DNA from: Trochalopteron elliotii
Lineage: Eukaryota; Chordata; Aves; Passeriformes; Leiothrichidae
Assembly (NCBI GenBank): GCA_024734555.1
Contig: JANPWX010000653.1
Coordinates: forward strand, 3,125,936-3,189,935
DNA: 64,000 nucleotides
Reading direction: 5' to 3'
Part shown: positions 13,443 to 22,903 of the stretch, piece after piece
How positions within the stretch are numbered: the first letter of the stretch is position 1
Layout of the letters: each line of letters starts with the position of its first letter
Translations under genes and position numbers: made by a program
The notes under the pieces: generated by a model
Seen by the model: the letters and a program-made list of their open reading frames with translations, nothing else
Told to the model about the DNA's origin: nothing
Database searches by the model: none

Positions 13443-13687
13443 CTGCGTGCATGCCGGCCATCTGAGTTCTCTTTTATTTTATTTTTCCCTTTACATGTAC
13501 GGCCCCCACGATGCAGAGGGGGCTGTGTGTGCCCCCTCTGCCACTGCTTCTCCCCCTTTTTCAATCTTCCTTTACAAATAGTAGTACCAATAATAATAAT
13601 AATATTACATAATACTAATGACAATCGAGCCGTTTGTTCTCCCAGCACGTGTGGGTCCCCGGTGCTGCAGCGCCCGGCTCGGGAGAT

Positions 13688-13705
13688 GGGGGGGGGGATC
13701 GGGGG
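13688..13705 (+). other. G-run, possible G-quadruplex component
   Basis: Ten consecutive G at 13688-13697 followed by ATC and five G at 13701-13705. Another dense G-run cluster (G-rich blocks separated by single A or C) is at 14036-14052. Either could fold on the + strand; not demonstrated. Confidence 0.35.
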
Positions 13706-14261
13706 TGCTCCCCGAAAGAAAGAAAGTCATCCCCATCCTCGACTGCTTTCCACGCGTGTCACGGCCGTGCCAGGGACTGGAGCCGCTGGACTGGCAGCTG
13801 GGGTTGGTACCGGGGGGCATCTCCCCTCTCGTCCCCCCTCCCTGTCCCGGCGGGCAGCTCGGGGACGCTCTCGGCGGCACCTCCAGCCTCCTGCCAGCAA
13901 AACGGATCGGCTTTCGCGGGGTGTGTGAAAAAGGCCCTGCAGAGCCGATCCCAGCCGCGATAAGTGACAACAAGGCACTTTATTAGTATTTTATATAAAC
14001 TCCCGGGTGCTGGGAGATAAGCGCCCAAATTAGGAGGCGGGGGGCGGGGAGGAGCGGCTGATTAAACGGGGATCCGCCGGGCTGAGGGTTTTGAAGGGCG
14101 AGAAGGGGCCGTGAGTGCGCTGCCCCTTTCTCTGTCCCCGTGGGGACACTCAGGGGCATCTCCCTGTCTGTCCCCCTCCAGCAGTGCCCATCCTCAGCCG
14201 CCCCCGGGGCTGCCCTCGGGCTGCCGCAGAGCAGGGAGGGAGTCGGAGAGAGGGAAGAGAA

Positions 14262-14482
14262 CTGTTTAATAGATCCTCCGAGGATTCCCCTAGAGCATTA
14301 TTTAAACTTCTAATTATGATTCATGTGTGTGATAATATTAATTTAATAATCAAGGAGCTGTGCAGGAAGCATTAACCTCAATTAAGCTCATTACTACTCT
14401 AACCTGGAATCCCCAGGGCTTTTAAATCTTCTACTATGAGGACCTGACACCGCATTGATAGAGGGCGAGATCTGCTTCAGAA
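14262..14482. promoter_or_regulatory. candidate enhancer inside CpG-rich domain
   Basis: An abrupt AT-rich island between GC-rich flanks. It is dense in homeodomain cores: TTTAATAG, CTAATTATGATTC, GATAATATTAATTTAATAAT, CATTAACCTCAATTAAGC and CATTACTACTC. It is non-repetitive and lies about 4 kb upstream of NKX1-1. The composition strongly suggests a conserved developmental element, but conservation was not tested. Confidence 0.5.
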
Positions 14483-14735
14483 TCTTTTTTTTCTTCCTAA
14501 ATCATTTGCCTTCGTGGGTAGAGTTAATTAATTCCCTGATTTGAGCTTGGGGGCGTGTGTGGATGGAGCCCCACTTTCCCGGTCATGCCGGGGTGACCGC
14601 TGGTCCTCAATTCTGCCCTGCACGGGGAGACACCCGCGGGGCACAAAATCAGGATGAGACCAAGAGCCACGTGAGAGGCTCAGGGGCTGATCCCGCCCCT
14701 GCTTGTGGCCCCAGAAACAAAGGTAGCAATACTAG

Positions 14736-14781
14736 TAGTGGTAATAATTAATAATAATAATAATAGTAGTAGTAGTAGTAG
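14736..14781. repeat. (TAA)n/(TAG)n trinucleotide microsatellite
   Basis: TAATAATTAATAATAATAAT followed directly by a run of TAG/AGT triplets. Compound trinucleotide repeat, likely polymorphic. Confidence 0.85.
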
Positions 14782-15110
14782 AGTAACCCGTTCAAAGCAA
14801 AATTAATCTCGGAGCCCGATTGCATTTGGAAACAATAGGGGCAAGTCCAGAAGTCCAAGGGAGGTCCTGGCCCCCCCAGGCGAGCAGTCACCGCCGTGGA
14901 AAGCCGCCCGCCCTCGGACCCCGCTGCCCCGGGGCTGCGGCAGCGCCGAGCGCGGAGGGACGCGGAGCCTCCGCGCCTGGTGCAGCCCCCAGAGTGACCT
15001 TCTCGGCGCAGTGAAGGCTGCTAAATTGTTTTACCGCGGCGATAAATGCCCTTAATTACCCGAAGCTCTAGACCCCAAGGGACGGGGAGAGGGATGGTTG
15101 GAGTACAGAG

Positions 15111-15128
15111 AAAAAAAAAAAAAAAAAA
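15111..15128. repeat. poly(A) tract
   Basis: About 18 consecutive A bases. No retroposed coding sequence is recognisable upstream of it. Confidence 0.85.
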
Positions 15129-15814
15129 GGTTGTTCGTTGATCTGGAGATAGCAGAAGTATAATTTGAAAATCGGTATTAACTAATTAAGTTAAAACCAG
15201 GGGAATACCCCGGAGCCCGCAGAGTGCCGCAGAGTGCCTGACCAAGCTCCCTCCTGGTGTGAAGGGTGAGCGGGCATCAAAGGCAGCAGAGACAGAGCCC
15301 TCAGAGGGGTCTCACCTGCCCTGGCAGAACCAAGGCATCGGATCCCACCCTCAGATGCGACACCCCGAGGGCACACGGGGCTCGGGGTGGCCGAGGCGCT
15401 GGCGGCTCCCGGGAGATGCTCCGGCCACCGGTGCCTTCAGGCTCTGGAAATATCACCTCCCCGCAGGTATAATTCAGCCTAACTACTGAGATAACCATCG
15501 CTGCGGCGGGGAGGCTCGTAAAAACGCGAGGGTGTTCCGTGTGATTCCCTATTTATTTCGGAGAAGGAAACGTTTCCGTGGGAGCTTTCCTCGGCAGGGC
15601 GAGGGATCCTGGCCCAAAATACGGGGAATTTTACACCCCGATGCCGCCGGTCTGGGGGTGCCCTGCCCGCCCCTCACCCCCAGCACCCTCTCAGCCGGTC
15701 CCGCAGGACAGCGTCGCTCGGACCAGTGAGCCAGGACAGGCTGTTGCTCGTCCATCCCGCAAGGAAAATGGAAAGAGGAGAAGATGGGACCGGTCACCTG
15801 GCCCGACCACTGGC

Positions 15815-15980
15815 TAGATATTACATGTCACAACTCATCTAGGGCCCCATAATCAGCGCTAACTTTCTGGTGAACAGATAACCAGAGATGGCAGATGGAT
15901 GGAGATTGCACAAATGAGGCTCTAATTGACAATCAATTGTGATTAGGAGCAATAGAACATCTTTATAACACTCGCTTTAA
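15815..15980. promoter_or_regulatory. candidate enhancer with inverted homeodomain sites
   Basis: An AT-rich complex block between GC-rich flanks. It contains GATAATC-like and CAGATAACC words, an E-box-like CAGATGG, and a near-palindromic cluster at 15922-15946. That cluster has CTAAT at one end, ATTAG at the other, and two AATTG cores between. About 2.5 kb upstream of the NKX1-1 start. Role inferred. Confidence 0.45.
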
Positions 15981-16379
15981 ACCGCCAACAAACAAAAGCG
16001 CCGTGAGGGCTTGGGGGTCTCGGCGGGACGGGGCCCGGCAGTGCCTGCCCAGCTTCGCTGCCACCCCCTCGGCTCCCGGCGAGGGGGAGATGTGTTTCTC
16101 GGTGCCCGGTGGTTCTTGAGAGCCATCGGGGCTAGCAGGAGGGTCCTCTGTTCGGGGGTGCTCCCTGGGGTTGTGGGTGCTCCCAGCGCCCAGCGCTAAC
16201 CCGTGAATTTGTGCTGATGTCGCCGCTCTGGGCTCCGCACGCCTGGGAACGGTCCCTGCCCGAGCACAGGAGTCAATTAGGATAATTTTTTTTTTTCTAA
16301 GAGGCACTGATCCAGGGAATAAAAAAAAAAAAATTCCTATCACCGCTACCCCCAAATAACCACATTCTCTCCCCACCTC

Positions 16380-16403
16380 AAAAAAAAAAAAAAAAAAAAA
16401 AAA
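16380..16403. repeat. poly(A) tract, 24 A
   Basis: Uninterrupted run of 24 A. Its length is unreliable in any assembly. Confidence 0.9.
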
Positions 16404-16737
16404 GTGCAAATAGTAAATAGTAAACACAGTCGAGTACGACAGCGAATCTGATACAGCCGAGCCACTGGCATTTACCTAAACCACCATCTATTTTTCAGAA
16501 ATAATATCCCAGCGCTGCGGGCAGGAGTAATGTGAGGAAAAATTATCCGAAAGAAAAGATGGAACCAGAGGCACGGCCGGAGGAGGAGGAAGAAGGAAAA
16601 AGGAGCTGTTAACAAACAAACAAACAAGCCCCTGGGTGTGGGTTCGTGTGAGTGTGTGCACACGCAGATTAAAACTTCGCTCTCGCTGTGTGTTCGTGGC
16701 AGCCCCTTCGGTGAGGTCAGGACAAGGGGGAGAGGTA

Positions 16738-16885
16738 ATTACCTACACATGATCAGAGATTATACATACCATTTCAACCCAGGAGGTGATTTATAATTTA
16801 AAGATAAAGCATAATAAAGTCATAAAAGAGAAAAGACACTGTTGTGGTGTCTGATTAAAATCTAAGGGCTGGTGTATAATATATG
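16738..16885. promoter_or_regulatory. candidate enhancer upstream of NKX1-1
   Basis: An AT-rich non-repetitive block (GGTAATTACC palindrome at the left end, then TGATCAGAGATTATAC, TTTATAATTTAAAG, CATAATAAAGTCATAAA and CTGATTAAAATC) followed by GC-rich DNA. ATAAA/TTTAT words suggest posterior HOX or CDX-type sites. This is inferred from pattern only. Confidence 0.42.
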
Positions 16886-17138
16886 AGCGGGGGCTGTTGT
16901 GGGCTCCGGCTCAGCGGGACTCCCCTGGGCCCAGCCCGCTGATGGACTAATCATGTCCAAGACCTACCAAAATTACAAGCTGATTGTTTTACCCATTATT
17001 TCCCCCAACTTTTAATTTCTGCTTTCTAAAGGATCATTGCCCGCGGTAATTGCAAAGGACCTGTCCTTGTATGTGTCACCAGCCTCAAAGACAAAAAAAA
17101 AAATCTAATTTTCCTCTTATGCTTTCTCTATTTTCCTA

Positions 17139-17170
17139 CCCCCCCCCCCCACCCCCCCGCTTTTTTTTTT
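17139..17170. repeat. poly(C)/poly(T) low-complexity tract
   Basis: Twelve C, one A, seven C, then a run of ten T. Low-complexity and prone to sequencing error. Confidence 0.85.
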
Positions 17171-17709
17171 CCCTGGCAACTAATTCAAACTGAGTAGCGA
17201 CTGGAGCGTCCAAAACAAGAATGAAATTGATATGATCAAACACACAACTGTACACGAAAGGGAAGGAAATTAGGTAGGGGATGGGAAAACATGTTATATA
17301 ATTCACTGACAATTTTATTCCTATGTCTTAATTTTCTACAGTTAAAGCCGTTTTTAATAAGAGAGTAATTTTCGAAAGTGGAACTTAGGTCTGGTTGTAC
17401 CTTTACTCTTTGCATGGGAGGGAATAGACCTTTTCTCCCAGTTACTTAGGATGTATTTATCGTGGTGTTTTGTCTTGTGCCGTTTAAACATATTAATTTT
17501 CTCCTGGCACTTTCTTGGCACTTACATTTGAGATTTAATTTTAATTAATTAGCTAAGGAGGAGAAAGAAGCCTGTGAGGGTGTGTGTGTCCGCAGACACA
17601 AGCTTCGCTCCAGCCACTAAACCTCTGTCCATAATTTTCTCCTTTTGTTCTAATTTAATAAACCCAGCAGGGAAGGGAAACAGGTGCTGGGGGCTGACAC
17701 CTCTGAGCC

Positions 17710-17740
17710 CACACACACACACACACACATACACACACAT
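17710..17740. repeat. (CA)n microsatellite
   Basis: CA dinucleotides interrupted twice by CAT. Confidence 0.9.
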
Positions 17741-18070
17741 AATCCCCTTTTGATCATCTAATTCCACTATTAGGGATGGAAGACCTTAAGTTCCCCATTT
17801 CTGTGTATAATATCTTCTTCATATTGATCCCGCAATTATTTAAAAGAAAGCGTCATCTCCTCCCACTTCTCCAAATAAGGCTATTTAGATGCTTTCCAGA
17901 TGAGTGGAGGTGTGCTGAAACAGAGCTGACAGCCAAGTATATCACAGCCAACACCATCCTTCATTCGCTCTCTCCCTCTCTGCCCCCCTCCCCCCGGCAC
18001 ACACTTCCAACGTGTCTCTCTTCCAGTGATGAAGATTACAGACTATTATGGGCAAGGGATTAATTTGTAG

Positions 18071-18108
18071 CCAATTACAATCCAGTGCTAAATATGAATG
18101 CATAAATA
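18071..18108 (+). promoter_or_regulatory. NKX1-1: NKX1-1 core promoter candidate (CCAAT + TATA-like)
   Basis: A CCAAT box at 18071-18075 lies 27 bp before an ATAAATA TATA-like box at 18102-18108. The usual spacing puts transcription start near 18130-18140, just before GC-rich 5' UTR sequence and about 300 bp before the first in-frame ATG. Both motifs are read directly. Promoter function is inferred from arrangement and from the gene that follows. Confidence 0.5.
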
Positions 18109-18181
18109 AGATACAGCCTTGGCTCTGTGTGTGTGAGCGAGAGAGAAGGGGGGGGCAGGAGAGCCTGGCAGCCTGGCGAGG

Positions 18182-18241
18182 ATGATGAGAAGGAAGAAGG
18201 AGCAGCTGAGTGGAGGCTCTGAGCCGAGCATCACCTTGTGA
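18182..18241 (+). CDS. short upstream ORF in NKX1-1 5' UTR
   Basis: Two adjacent ATG codons at 18182 and 18185, with A at position -3 in both cases, open a 19-codon frame that ends at TGA 18239-18241. It lies downstream of the inferred transcription start and about 200 nt upstream of the main ATG, in a different frame. It would be expected to lower translation of NKX1-1. The peptide itself has no recognisable motif. Whether the transcript includes it depends on the true start site. Confidence 0.4.
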   Translation: MMRRKKEQLSGGSEPSITL

Positions 18242-18437
18242 CTCCCTGCCTCCCCCGGAGGCTCCCGGCGGCTGGACCCAGCGCAGCCCCGGGGAGCTGA
18301 AGGCAGCGGCTCGTCCTGAGCCGGGAGCGGAGCCGGGGAGGAGTTTCCAGATCAACTTCTCCGGAGGAAGGAGGGGGAGAGCAAGAGGGGAGGGCAGGGG
18401 GGAGAAGTTGCAACCGAGAGGGGCTCTGCGAAGAGTC

Positions 18438-18903
18438 ATGAATGTGAGCAGAGACAAGGTCGGTGACATCTCCATCCCGCCAGCGGCAGCCGCGGCGGTG
18501 ACAGCCCCCGCAGCCGGCATCGGCGGGGAGCCCCGCGGCTGCCACGGGGAAGGGATGGACAGCCGCGGGGAGCAGCGGCTCTCGGCCAGCGGCGAGCTGC
18601 CGCTCTACTGCCCTGCCAACCGGGACAGGCAAGGGGACAGCCAGAGCAACACCCCCGGACAAGAGGGGGCAGTGGCCGCGCTGCCCATGGTGCACAGAAC
18701 CACCTCCTTCTCCGTGCTCGACATCCTGGACCCTAATAAGTTCAACAGCAAGCGGCGGCAGTGCGCGGGCTTGTACAAATCGGCGGGGACCGAGTTCACT
18801 CTGGGGGCGGAGGATAAGCCCGAGGACTCAGGGACGGAGCTGGCCGAGCAAAAGGCGCTCGCCGAAGATTTCGACGCGTGCAAGAAGTCCACAGAGCTGA
18901 TCA
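18438..18903 (+). CDS. NKX1-1: NKX1-1 coding exon 1 (NK1 homeobox protein, N-terminal part)
   Basis: First coding exon of NK1 homeobox protein 1, a nuclear developmental transcription factor of the NKL class. The exon encodes 155 complete codons plus one base, ending at a strong donor (A|GTAAGTA at 18904). The family signature FSVLDILDP is at residues 91-99 within HRTTSFSVLDILDPNKFNS. It is the TN/eh1-like motif that recruits Groucho co-repressors in NK proteins. Before it are an alanine-rich stretch (residues 16-26) and low-complexity Gly/Ser sequence, and after it an acidic, polar segment. The start was chosen because ATG at 18438 is the first ATG in a frame that opens right after a TGA at 18207. 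The codon at 18210 is GTG, not ATG. The homeodomain is not in this exon and was not found elsewhere in the window. Confidence 0.88.
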
Positions 18904-19574
18904 GTAAGTAGGTCTGGGGACTCGCAGCCTCTCCGAGCCGGGGGCTGCCCCGAGTTCCCCCAGCAGGGTTTTGCATGCTTTGACATCCCATCCTTCCCCC
19001 GCCGGCAGCCTCGGGAGCCGGGGCGCTGCGGGCAGCCGGCTCCGGGGAAGGACAAATGCGCCCTGCGCTGCTGCTGCTGCCGGGTGTAGAGAGGTGGAAT
19101 TCTGTGTTAGGCGGAGGGATGGCAAGGAGGGAGCCGGGCGCATCCTCCCGGGACAGGCAGGAGCTGGCGGCGGGTCCCGGGGCTCGGCCCCGGCCGGGAG
19201 GAGCTCGGCGGGATCCACGGAGCTGTTCGTGCCCTGCACCCCCGGGAGCGGCAGGATCAGCCCAGGGATGCCGGCCTGGCTGGGGTGGGGAGGAACCCCG
19301 CCATCCTCATCCTCCTCCTCGCAGGGACAGCCAGCGCCGCCTGTGAGCTCCGGCTCAGGCAAACTTGGAAGCGGCTCCTCTGGCTTCGGAGGGCCGGAGC
19401 TCCGGCCCCGAGGCTGCGAAAACCCTCCCTTGGTACCTCCACCTCGCCTGGGCCCCCCCAGGCGTTGATGACTTTGTGTCTCTCTCCCAAGCCTCGGACC
19501 CCTCTCCAATCCTCCCCCCGTCGCTGCCGCCCGTTGCTCTGGGCGACAGATTCAATTTTCTCTCTCCCCTTGGC

Positions 19575-19880
19575 TTTTTTAGGACAAATCAGACTAATTG
19601 TGACAAAATGCTGGTTATCTCTGGAAAAACAATTAAATTCCTTCGATTACATTTAAGGTAAAATGTGCTTAGCAGCGTAAAGAGGCTGGATAATGGGGAA
19701 AATCGCCCCAGAGTGGCATGTAGGACTGCTTGGATCGATATCCTATTATCGAATTGTGCATATCTCTTTCAAGCACCTTGCAAACTCTTCCCTAACATCT
19801 AAATTATAGGGTCAAAATTCGGATAATTACTCGATTAAAACCTATTACACTTATTAGGGCTCGCTATTGATCGGGAATTG
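19575..19880. promoter_or_regulatory. NKX1-1: candidate intronic enhancer
   Basis: Complex AT-rich block with many ATTA/TAAT and ATCGAT words: GACTAATTGTGAC, AACAATTAAATTCC, GGATCGATATCC, GGATAATTACTCGATTAAAA and ATTGATCGGG. Repeated GATAA and CGATTA words are notable. Function inferred from composition. Confidence 0.42.
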
Positions 19881-20574
19881 CATTCGACCCAAGCTCTAGA
19901 TTGCTTTTTCTTTCTGGGTCCGAATATCCCAACTTTCTCACCTCTAAACACCGCGACTCTGGGGATCGCGGAGGCTTTCCGGGAAAAGGCGGTCGTTGTG
20001 GAAAATATCTATAGTTATTCCATGTCCAGAGAGGGGGGAAAAGAGGCAGCGAGCTGCAGGGGATAAACTTCTCGGCTTAGGAAAATTAATTTCCCTGTGT
20101 CTGGGGCGAGAGAGGAGGACTCGGAGGTTTCCAACGCTGCCATAGCGGGACTCTGTCAAGCAAAATTAGGCAACGACAGAGGTCTGGAATCTGCTCCAAC
20201 CCGAACCATGACGCATTTTTCATCTGTAAAGCAAAAGCAGGAATGGGGCACTAATAGAATTCAAAAGCGATTTTTAAAAGCAGTACGGAGCTGGAGTAAT
20301 TATTCCTCTAAACTCATCTGACTTTCGTCATATTAAATAGATCTGGGCGATCAGAAAGACTGACGAAGTTAACCTGTCGCTAATCTCACACTTTTATCTC
20401 CAGACAAGGAGAGAAATGCAACTCCATCTCTTCTTTCAAAATAAATACGTTTGGAGGCACCATGCCGCGGTGCGTTTCACCCGCTGACAAGTTCCCCGGA
20501 CACCCCACACACGGACTCCTTCGGTCACATCGCCTTAATGTCATGGCAGTGGCCAGGAATAGATCTGGCACTGC

Positions 20575-20900
20575 TTGGAAATTTAATTCTTCTCTTCCCC
20601 CATCATAATTAATATTAGTTCAAGTGGTGGCTTAATCTAGGAGAAGTGCTCTAAAAAGTACCAACCCCTCCGAAAAATGCAAAGGCTTTCTCGCCAAAAG
20701 AAAGTGAAAACAGCGCTCGTCACTTGCCGCTGGTAAAACTATTTTAACGTTAAAAATAACATTTCAAACTCCCCATTAAATTATAATTTAACCTATTCCA
20801 GAAACAAAATAACAAGCCCGGCGTCCAACTCCGTCGCCAATTATATTCGCGTTGCAATTTTTGTCTTAAAAAAATTTAGTTGGCCAACGTCTGGGATTCC
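20575..20900. promoter_or_regulatory. NKX1-1: candidate intronic enhancer
   Basis: AT-rich non-repetitive block with CATCATAATTAATATTAG, GGCTTAATCTAGG, TTTTAACGTTAAAAATAAC (a near palindrome around AACGTT), CCCATTAAATTATAATTTAA and GCCAATTATATTCGC. Resembles other homeobox-gene intronic elements. Confidence 0.38.
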
Positions 20901-21754
20901 CTAGACTGAAAATTAAACTCCAAAACTGCCAGCTGCAGCTTCCCGGTCCGGTCCGTGTGTGGGTGCTGGGGCTGCGCTCAGCCCCCGAGTCTGCCCCGCA
21001 GGAGCAGCTACACGCACTTTTAGAAATCGTTGCAGCAAAAAATTACGCCCCGCAATTTCTAGCATGTCCTACAGGTTGCAGGACGCTTGTCTGCACTCAC
21101 TGGGTCGGGCTGGGAGAAAAGAGACCCGGTTCTCTTCTGTTCGGCGGCGATCGACCGTGTTTTCCATGTTCCGACCTGAGCAGAAAGCTGGAAAGGGTTC
21201 CTAATGAACCCTGAGTTATTAAGGGATATTTTCGGGGTGAAAAGGACAACAATACTCTGCCCTTATTTCTCCTCCCGAGCCAGCCATATCTGAACTCTGC
21301 GCGTTGAACAAAACACACTTTTAAAACCACTTCTAATTTTACATGCCGGAGTTAGAGGGTCCGGCGTGAGGATACGGAGGAAATTTGAGGCGTGTTCAGG
21401 TTTGGGGGAGATTAAAAACAACCGAACTGCGGACGGGATAAGGGTGGCAGACCAGCGATTGACTTCCTATTTGCCTATCTCGGTTAACCAAGTTAAAAGA
21501 GTCCTTGATTAGGAGCTCCCGGAGCTACAGCCCTGTTGCAGAAGTGAGAGGAGGGAAGTTTAGGAGTGTCTGAAAACACCGGCGAAAAAGGACGGTACTC
21601 ACGGGCCTGTGCCCCCGACCTGTCCGCGGGGCTTCCCCCAGCCCCGTCCCGTGGAGAAGGGTTCCCCTCTCGCTCCCCCGAAGGAGCCCGGGCCCGGCCA
21701 GGATGGGGAGGAGCCGGTTCTCCGGAAAACGCGATTTGCTTTCAGGCTTCATAA

Positions 21755-21990
21755 TGACAGAATCGTCAGCAGAAGTCCAATAGCCTTAAATATCGGATAA
21801 TTACCCTGTTCTCCGATGGAGACCCGTTAATTGGAGCGTAATATAAACCCAAATAAATTAAATGACCGTTAACTAGTTTGTACATTGCACAAAATGAGTT
21901 TAATTAAGTTTGTATCTGCTCTGCTAATCAATACAAGTATTTACTCCACTTTAATACTTCCATCTCGGGAAGTGACAAGAGGTCAAACCA
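21755..21990. promoter_or_regulatory. NKX1-1: candidate intronic enhancer
   Basis: AT-rich complex block with GATAATTACC, CGTTAATTGGAGCG, AATAAATTAAATGACC, GTTTAATTAAGTTTG and TGCTAATCAATAC. Flanked by GC-rich DNA. It lies 0.5-0.8 kb before the gap, and so near the expected second exon. Confidence 0.42.
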
Positions 21991-22535
21991 GACGCAGGAA
22001 GGGTTAAAAATGCCAGAGCAAAACCCAGCAAATCACCCATCGATTCGGAGATTTCCGTCACTAAAATTGTTAGAGGCGCTTTGACATCCCTGCTGCCCGC
22101 TCACCAGGCACGGCTGGCTCGGCCCGGGCAGAGGCTTCTCCCCGGCCGCTCCTCGCCCCTGCCAGCGCCCCGCTGTCCCTCCGAGCACCCCGGGGATCCT
22201 CTCCCTGCTTGCCCTCCCGAAGGTTTTTTCAGCCGTCGGGTGTTTGGTGGGGGCGCTGGCGGCCGTGGGAAGGGGGGTACATCCCCTACCCCGGCCACGT
22301 CTCGGTACCGGCTCTTGCCGAAGAGGTGGCTCGGAAGGGGCAGCGCTGGCACAGCCAGGCCGGGCTGGACAGCCCCTTCCCGGCCGCCGAGCTGCAGTTC
22401 CGAGCCCCATCCCCAGCTTTTCTGCCCAGCCCACCCTTGGCTCAGGGCGGCCGGAGCAGTCCCGCGCCCGAGGGGCCCGGCCCGGCAGCATCCCCAAGGT
22501 GGGCGGAGAGGTGTAATGAATCAGACTGCCAACTA

Positions 22536-22903
22536 NNNNNNNNNNNNNNNNNNNNNNNNNNNNNNNNNNNNNNNNNNNNNNNNNNNNNNNNNNNNNNNNN
22601 NNNNNNNNNNNNNNNNNNNNNNNNNNNNNNNNNNNNNNNNNNNNNNNNNNNNNNNNNNNNNNNNNNNNNNNNNNNNNNNNNNNNNNNNNNNNNNNNNNNN
22701 NNNNNNNNNNNNNNNNNNNNNNNNNNNNNNNNNNNNNNNNNNNNNNNNNNNNNNNNNNNNNNNNNNNNNNNNNNNNNNNNNNNNNNNNNNNNNNNNNNNN
22801 NNNNNNNNNNNNNNNNNNNNNNNNNNNNNNNNNNNNNNNNNNNNNNNNNNNNNNNNNNNNNNNNNNNNNNNNNNNNNNNNNNNNNNNNNNNNNNNNNNNN
22901 NNN
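22536..22903. other. assembly gap (368 N)
   Basis: A run of 368 undetermined bases with GC-rich flanks. It sits between NKX1-1 intron 1 and its 3' UTR, where the homeobox exon is expected. NK1 second exons usually encode well over 150 residues (homeodomain plus C-terminal tail), which would need more than 368 nt. The N count is therefore probably a placeholder, or the gap hides more than it states. Confidence 0.97.

Larger units (their letters stand above)
13480..16300. other. broad CpG-rich domain upstream of NKX1-1
   Basis: GC content and CpG density rise sharply here (for example 13640-13960, 14030-14260, 14860-15010, 15190-15460, 15580-15720, 16000-16260). AT-rich blocks interrupt the domain. 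Many long open frames on both strands result from stop-poor GC-rich DNA and show no domains. Broad CpG domains of this type are typical around developmental homeobox genes under Polycomb control. That role is inferred. A non-coding transcript start inside it cannot be excluded. Confidence 0.6.
18130..19560. other. CpG island over NKX1-1 exon 1 and start of intron
   Basis: High GC and frequent CpG across the 5' UTR, exon 1 and first 650 bp of the intron. Long frames on both strands here (18231-18695 -, 18901-19509 -, 18971-19468 +) are shadows of stop-poor GC-rich DNA. This is consistent with a CpG-island promoter. Confidence 0.7.
18904..22535 (+). other. NKX1-1: NKX1-1 intron 1 (3' limit hidden in gap)
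   Basis: Starts at the GT of GTAAGTA. No acceptor followed by homeobox coding was found before the N gap, so the intron probably ends inside the gap. The intron alternates GC-rich DNA with AT-rich, homeodomain-core-rich blocks (19575-19880, 20575-20900, 21755-21990) that look regulatory. Confidence 0.6.

Noticed and set aside
13527..14028. Six overlapping frames of 83-133 codons
   Set aside because: All are in GC-rich island DNA on both strands with Pro/Gly/Arg-rich translations. Mutual overlap shows at most one could be real, and none has a motif.
15111..16403. Poly(A) tracts as tails of processed pseudogenes
   Set aside because: No coding remnant or target-site duplication was visible next to either tract.
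18210..18437. N-terminal extension of NKX1-1 from 18210
   Set aside because: The codon at 18210 is GTG and no ATG occurs in this frame before 18438. Kept only as a finding about possible non-AUG initiation.
17942..18695. 192- and 154-codon - strand frames opposite NKX1-1 exon 1
   Set aside because: Antisense shadows of a GC-rich coding exon and leader, with low-complexity Pro/Ala/Ser translations and no domain.
18901..19656. Long frames on both strands in the first part of NKX1-1 intron 1
   Set aside because: They overlap each other in stop-poor CpG-island DNA, are low in complexity, and lack any recognisable motif.
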